Assembly (NCBI GenBank): GCA_963921825.1
Contig: OY997589.1
Coordinates: 72,524,523-72,588,522 of the forward strand
From: Erodium maritimum
Taxonomy: Eukaryota > Streptophyta > Magnoliopsida > Geraniales > Geraniaceae
DNA length: 64,000 nt
Reading direction: 5' to 3'
This document shows, in pieces, positions 58,568-64,000 of the stretch. Below the pieces are notes generated by a model. The model saw only the letters and a list, made by a program, of their open reading frames with translations. It was not told where the DNA came from and searched no databases. Position 1 is the first letter of the stretch; the number at the start of each line of letters is the position of its first letter. The position numbers were made by a program, and so were the translations under genes.

Positions 58568-61500
58568 TGTTAATTTGGGAAGTGTAAATCAGAAAAATGA
58601 ACTTCTATTGAGCGTTGTTGTGCTTGATACATGCTTACAATACATGCGTATTTATACATATGAGTGAACTCTATAGTCAAAGAAGGCGGAGAGGTTTGTG
58701 GGCTATGATTGTTGGCTATGTTGTGAGCTACTATTAAGGGAGGTGGAAAGTTGTCGGTGTTGTAGAGCAAAGTCAACAACGGTAGCTTCATGTTATTTAA
58801 CACGCCCCCTCAAACTCAATACGGTGATGAACCAAATTTGAGTTTGAATCGATCTGGAATGGGAAGTGAGTTCTGAAACCAGACTTGACTTTGAACTTCA
58901 CTTGATTCTTGATAAACGAATATAGAGCTCGCCCGAGTATTGCGGTTGCCGATAGTGAAAAATGGACGAGTAATCTGATGCTTCATGAGAGTTGAGGTCT
59001 TCTTGCTAAACACTGAAAATGTCTCGATGGCCTTAGGGACGGTTAGAAACTCTACACGTACGGAGCATATGGAACTGCTCGAAGGACGGAACCTTCTAAA
59101 ATGGTCACACATAGACTGACGGGACAGTATGTTGACGACGAATACCCTTCCGATCGGCGGAACGGGAATATCTTGTTGATCGACACACGAACACAACAAG
59201 AACAAATGGTACTGCAGAGATCACATCGGTTACCCAAGGCATGAAGACCGAACAATTACTTTAGAAGAGACGACAACGCTATGAAGACCGATCTGCGTCT
59301 GTAGACTAAAGGACTGCAACGAAAAGTGCGGACTACGGTGGCTCTCCGGTGGGAACGGAGCATCAATACAAACTTGGAACGCGGTCTGAACTGCGGGAAT
59401 GCTCTCTAGTCAGAACAGAGCTGCAACACATAATCAGCCGGTCAGAACGGTTCGGATCTCCGATCGAAACGGAGCAGTAACAAGAACTTAAAAAATGGCC
59501 GGTAAGAATGGCTCAAATAGCTCTCTGGTCGGAACAGAGAAGCAACACAAGAACGGCCGGTTGAAACGGCTCGAATCTTTGGTCGAAACGACGACAAATA
59601 GCTCTCCGATCAAACGGTTCAAGTAGATCCCCAATAAGAACGGAGTAGCAACACAAGAATAGCCTGTCGGGATGACTCAAATAGATCTCAGTTGGACGAA
59701 GCAATAACACGAAAATAGCCGGTCGGAACGGCTCAAATAGCTCTCTGGTCGAAACCGAGCAGCAACACGATCTTGGAACGTCGATCGGAATGACGATAAT
59801 GGCTCTCCGGTCGGGACGGAGCAGAAACACAAACTTTGAACAGCCGGTCAGAACTGCAGGAAGGCTATCTGGTCGGAACAGAGTAGCAACACATGAACAG
59901 CCGGTCAGAACGACTTGGATCTCCGGTCGGAACGGAGCAGCTACACGACTTGGAACGCCGGTCGGAACAACGACAATGACTCTCCGGTTGGAACGGAGCA
60001 GCAACACGACTTTGGAACCTCCGGTCTGAACTGCGGGAATGCTCTCTGGTCGGAACAAAGTAGCAACACATGAACAGCCGGTCGGAACGGCGACAATGGC
60101 TCTCCGGTCGGAACGGAGCAGCTACACGACTTGGAACGCCGGTCGGAACGGCAACAATGACTCTCCGGTTGGAACGGAGCAACAACACAAACTTGGAACC
60201 GCCGGTTGAAACTGCGGGAAGGCTATTTGGTCGGAACAGAGTAGCAACACATGAACAGCCGGTCGGAACGACTTGAATCTCCGATCGGAATGGAGCAGCT
60301 GCACGACTTGTAACGCCGGTCGGAACGGCGACAATGACTCTCAGGTCGGGACGGAGCAGCTACACGAACTTGGGACGCCGATCGGAACGACGACAATGAC
60401 TCTCCGATCGAAACGGAGCAGGTACACGACTTTGGAACGCCGGTCGGAACGGCGATAATGGCTCTTTAGTCAGGACATAGCAACTACACGACTTTGGAAC
60501 GCCGGTCGGAACGACGGTAATGGCTCTCCAATTGGATTAAAGCTTGGAACCTTTTTTTTTTTAAGAATCGGCTGGCGCATGATACACACGCGCGTGGTTG
60601 AGAGTAGGGTTGTGGCGCGTGTAGGCGCGGCTGAATTTGCTGGAGCTGAGTGGACATATGGAGTGTTGAATTTAACTTGACTGACTGAGTGGACAGATTA
60701 CGTGGTTGGCTTTATCTTCTCAACAACACACAAGTTCTATTTCTGCAAGTTGTTGGCTTTAACTTCCCAACAACACAAGTTGTTTCTCCAACTTCAAGAT
60801 CTGTTGCAGACCACAATTTTGCTCCAAAAGTAAAATGAACTTGCAGCAGCAACTTACAAACAGAGACGAAGCCACACCTTATCTTCTGTCCAAGTACAAA
60901 CAAATATGGTTTTAGCTGAAAATCACCGGGAGGGAATAGAATGAGAAAACAACAAGAAGGCAGCAGCTTCCAGTTGTGTGTTCTCTGATCGAAACAGGAC
61001 AACACAAGAAATTCCTGGGGCACGCGGATCTGGCAGCAGGAGCGAGACAATGAGGACCTCCCGTGGGTCTCTAGCGGGAACGAATCTCGACAAGCACAAA
61101 GGTAGCTGCGGATGTCGGATGCAAAAATCCTGACGTGTGGTAATCGGTAGCCGGACAGAGTATCGGAAGGAACGACCAAAATGGCAGGGCTGAGCAATGG
61201 ATATCACGGAAAAGGAGAAGCGGTGGCCGGCAATCGAGGGGCTCACGGCGTTCGGCTGATTAAGAAAGCGGTTGGGATCAGCCACAAAACATGTGGTGTT
61301 GTTACCACAAAGCGGAAGCAGGTAACTCAAAAACAAAAGTTGAACCATGACGTTCTCTTCCTTGGAATGCCTTGCCCACCAGTTGAATTTAACGTTAACG
61401 AGTGGGCAAAGCCACAGAAGTGTAAATCAGAAAAATGAACTTCTATTGATCGTTGTTGTGCTTGATACATGCTTAAAATACAAGCGTATTTATACATATG

Positions 61501-61640
61501 AGTGAACTCTATAGTCAAAGAAGGCGGAGAGGTTTGTGGGCTATGATTGTTGGCTATGTTGTGAGCTACTATTAAAGAAGGTGGAAAGTTGTAGGTATTG
61601 TAGAGCAAAATCAACAACGGTAGCTTCATGTTATCTAACA
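58568..61640 (-). mobile_element. Small non-autonomous LTR retrotransposon
   Basis: Near-identical direct repeats of 220 bases lie at 58,583-58,802 and 61,421-61,640. On the minus strand the LTR starts TGTTA(A/G)ATAACATG and is preceded by TTTGAGGGGGCG, a polypurine tract. ATACC flanks the element at 58563-58567 and 61641-61645 if the left LTR is taken 15 bases longer; the equivalent part of the right LTR is diverged. No gag or pol domain was recognised in the 2.6-kb interior. It contains a large tandem array. Confidence 0.75.
59340..60535. repeat. ~61-bp minisatellite array inside the small LTR element
   Basis: Units such as CTCTCCGGTCGGAACGGAGC, then ACACGACTTGGAACGCCGG, then TCGGAACGGCGACAATG repeat about 20 times with substitutions. 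A second unit type has GAACTGCGGGAATGCTCTC. As 61 is not a multiple of three, the long minus-strand frames across it shift phase from unit to unit. Confidence 0.85.
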
Positions 61641-62082
61641 ATACCCATTTTACAGCCATCATCTCCTTTGTTCTACTCGTATTAGACGTGATTCATATCA
61701 TGGTTGATTGTTATACTAAAACCAACAAAATTGAAATCGTTGTTATTGAAAATAGAAGGAAACAAAATGCATTTGTCCACATCCAAGACACGCCGCCTAA
61801 TATCCAATAATACGTGCTCGCATGTAGCCAAAGCCAGCGGGTTAGTTTGAACATTTCAAAATGTTTTGGTTCCCTTGAAATAATGGCATCTTTTGAAAAT
61901 TTAATGGTTGGTGAAGGATATTTTGAACATTTAACATATATGGGATAGAAAGTTAACAGAGTTGGACTGTTGTGGAAAAAAAAAAGAAGTTAAATGAGTT
62001 AAATGTCATAAAAAATAATTAAGGGGCGATGTGAAAAACGTGATAATTAACGAGGGTTATGTGTCATTTTATTATATAATTT

Positions 62083-62371
62083 CTCACCGTGTAATAGGAC
62101 CAAATTGAATTTGGGAGGTTACTACTAAGTTGGGTTGAATTTCAAGACTGAAAAATAGAGCTAAAATCTGAAGGATAGGCTGGATTCCCTGGATGGAGTA
62201 ATTGAGTTAATTAATTAATAATTATTAGTCAAATGCTGCCTAACAGTTGAAGAAGTGCAGGATAAGCATCAACGATCTGATGAATATGTAACTCATCACC
62301 CGCTCTATCACCACCATCATCGTTCACAAAATTACACAAATTCGTGTCTTCACTGTTTTGAACTTGTAACC
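62083..62371 (+). promoter_or_regulatory. ETFQO promoter and 5' UTR
   Basis: Only about 290 bases separate the Mutator-like element from the ETFQO start codon, so the element sits inside or next to the promoter. No clear TATA box is seen. Confidence 0.45.
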
Positions 62372-63756
62372 ATGCTCAGGTCTCTCTTACGCTTCAAATC
62401 CAAGGCCAGTTCACTCAGGCATTGCACCTCGGTATCATCTTTCTCCACCAATTCTCGTTCGAAACCTCATATCCGCAGTTCATCGGAGTCATCAGATTAT
62501 ACCACAACACTCGACCGATTATCACATGGCTTTTCTCCCAAACACTCCAGCTCCTCATCTTCGGTCCCGCCTCCAATTGGGTATCCGCTTTCTCGCAGTT
62601 TTGGGTTAAATTCGAGTTCTTTAGGGTCGCTACCTGGTTACAGAGGAGTTTGCTCATCTGGGTATGGAACAAATTGCAGCTATTTCAGGAATAGTGAACG
62701 AAATGGAAATGGGGTTTGGCCGGTTGGGGTTTTCGGGGGTGGAATCAGGAGATTTTGTAGTGAGCCTGAGCGAGATTCAATAGAGTATGATGTTGTTATT
62801 GTCGGGGCTGGACCTGCTGGGTTATCGGCAGCAATACGGTTGAAGCAGATGTGCCGGGAAAAGGACATTGATTTATCTGTATGTGTTGTTGAGAAAGGAG
62901 CCGAAGTGGGTATGTTTTCTTGTTATCTTGGTGGAATTTATGCACTTTGTGTTTTGAATTGTTGTTTGTTTCAAATATGTGTTGAAATTTGATACGGGTC
63001 TGCATATTTTTATGTGTTTTGACCAATCTCTAGAGTCTGCATATTTAGCTACTTGATTGGAGTTGAATAATATCTGCTTACTGGGTTTGTGATTCCCATT
63101 TGATTGTAGGTGCCCACATTCTATCTGGGAATGTTTTTGAGCCCCGAGCACTTGATGAGCTTATACCTCAATGGAAACAGGAAGAGGTGCTGTGCAGTTT
63201 AGTTATTTTTATTTCATTTCATATGGCTTCAACTGTTATATCATATACTTTTCCCAGGGAAGTTAGTTAGTCGGTAAATTTTGTTTGATCAATGTGAGAC
63301 AATCTATGTTTATATATGGATCACTATGGTAGTGAAATGTAACAAAGCTGTGTGTGCTCTTGCTATCCCATGGAAGAACCAACTATGTCTGCTTTTCTGC
63401 CTGGAATACATTTATGGTAGTTATTGTCAGCTAATATTGGAACATCCTGAAAGAACTTATATTTTGAATGCTTACAGTGACATTTACTTTTTCTAGCTTT
63501 GTGTTAGGAAAGATAAAGATGATAGTGGTACTATATCCGTTGATGAGGTGTACGACGAAAATGCCACAATCTTATTAAACACTAGTTAAGCATGTGGTGT
63601 CTTTTATTTTTTGATGCTGGTGCATGTTCTTTGTTACTTGTGTTGACAGGCACCAATCACTGTCCCCGTTTCTTCTGACAAGTTTTGGTTTCTTACAAAG
63701 AATCGTGCCCTCTCACTTCCATCTCCATTTGATAATGAAGGAAATTATGTCATAAG
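62372..63756 (+). CDS. ETFQO: Electron transfer flavoprotein-ubiquinone oxidoreductase, 5' part
   Basis: Mitochondrial inner-membrane flavoprotein that passes electrons from ETF to ubiquinone during branched-chain amino acid and other substrate breakdown under carbon starvation. Exons seen: 62372-62909, 63110-63186 and 63650-63756, with correct GT/AG borders; the gene continues beyond the window. Residues 1 to about 130 are Ser/Arg-rich and fit a mitochondrial presequence, longer than usual. The FAD-binding fold starts at [17 protein letters not shown] (GAGPAG at 145-150). The following [20 protein letters not shown] and [11 protein letters not shown] are diagnostic of ETFQO. The start is the first ATG in frame; the upstream open stretch begins only with GTG. 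The intron from 63,757 runs off the window. Confidence 0.95.
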
Positions 63757-64000
63757 GTAGTCATGCAGGACGGGCTTAATGCTTGGTCTTTTCATTTAGG
63801 AAATTACATTTAAATGCTTATCTATTGATCCATGACACGTCAATATTCTTTTAAGGAGTTATAGCTGCAAATTTATGGCAGACTGATCTTGGCTAATTTT
63901 TTAACTCCTGCATCTCTCCCATGTAATAAAAATGGCCCAATTCCTCTTGAAATCTTAGTAAATGGTTCTCTATTGGAGTCAGTATAACTTGACTGCCAAG

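Larger units (their letters stand above)
57850..62073. mobile_element. Mutator-like element carrying a nested LTR element
   Basis: Inverted ends of about 130 bases begin GTGAAAATAACACATAAACC at the left and AATAAAATGACACATAACCC at the right (reversed). Exact 9-bp duplications ATATAATTT flank it (57841-57849 and 62074-62082), the size expected for Mutator-like elements. No transposase is present. Apart from the nested LTR element, the interior has a GC-rich, coding-like stretch at 58,160-58,350 (MARTTARSRRRAPPP), which may be captured host sequence. Confidence 0.8.

Noticed and set aside
59513-60058. 181-residue minus-strand ORF with repeated peptides
   Set aside because: It arises from stop-free minisatellite units; unit length is not a multiple of three and no domain is present.
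59340-60535. CRISPR-like regularly spaced repeats
   Set aside because: Units are contiguous and diverged with no unique spacers, and the context is a plant LTR element.
62255-62371. N-terminal extension of ETFQO with a His-rich run
   Set aside because: It starts at GTG, has no ATG in frame, and reads like 5' UTR; the presequence begins naturally at 62,372.
1-64000. tRNA, rRNA or small RNA genes
   Set aside because: No cloverleaf, rRNA text or snoRNA-like box pattern was recognised on reading; a covariance-model scan would be needed to exclude them.

Overview
The window is nuclear DNA from a flowering plant. The genes have GT/AG introns and plant-only families: a STO/BBX24-type double B-box factor, an HSR203J-type carboxylesterase, an EDR2_C/DUF1336 protein and a plant rhomboid-like protein. 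Most of the rest is plant-type LTR retrotransposons, LINEs, hAT and Mutator-like elements. The species cannot be told from the sequence.

Left arm (1-11 kb), gene-dense: the 3' end of a fructokinase gene (+), a complete YIF1 gene (+) with a G-box pair and TATA box upstream, an intronless secreted LRR protein (-), and a three-exon BBX24-like gene (-).

11-26.4 kb, transposon-rich: a MITE, a long-TIR foldback element with a GC-rich core, a 2.2-kb poly(A) retroposon with a 13-bp target duplication, and a Tekay-like (chromovirus) Ty3/gypsy element (18,010-26,146, minus, AGAAG duplication). The Tekay element has a complete 3-kb LTR at one end and a 0.36-kb LTR stub at the other. It splits an unrecognised proline-rich reading frame in two, and a solo LTR is inserted in its pol gene.

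26.4-35.5 kb, gene island: an intronless carboxylesterase (+), rhomboid-like protein RBL13 (+), and an EDR2_C/DUF1336 protein (-) with a probable tiny last exon.

35.5-57 kb, a nested transposon block. A decayed plus-strand SIRE-like copia element was invaded by a minus-strand SIRE-like element (38,715-52,253, AGTTT duplication). That element was invaded by an RRM-type L1 LINE (43,157-50,300, 12-bp duplication) and by a hAT-like element. The LINE was in turn hit by a second copy of the same solo LTR (45,899-47,587, GTTTG). A foldback element lies in the outer copia element, and a short hAT-like element lies just beyond it.

57.8-62.1 kb: a Mutator-like element with 9-bp duplications (ATATAATTT). 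Inside it is a small minus-strand LTR element carrying a ~1.2-kb array of ~61-bp repeats. From 62,372 to the end is the 5' part of a mitochondrial ETF-ubiquinone oxidoreductase gene (+).

The host genes act in unrelated processes (sugar phosphorylation, ER-Golgi traffic, extracellular recognition, light signalling, ester hydrolysis, respiration), so nothing suggests a gene cluster. I found no clear sign of an undescribed host system. The most informative signals are the insertion history and the internal repeats of the transposons.
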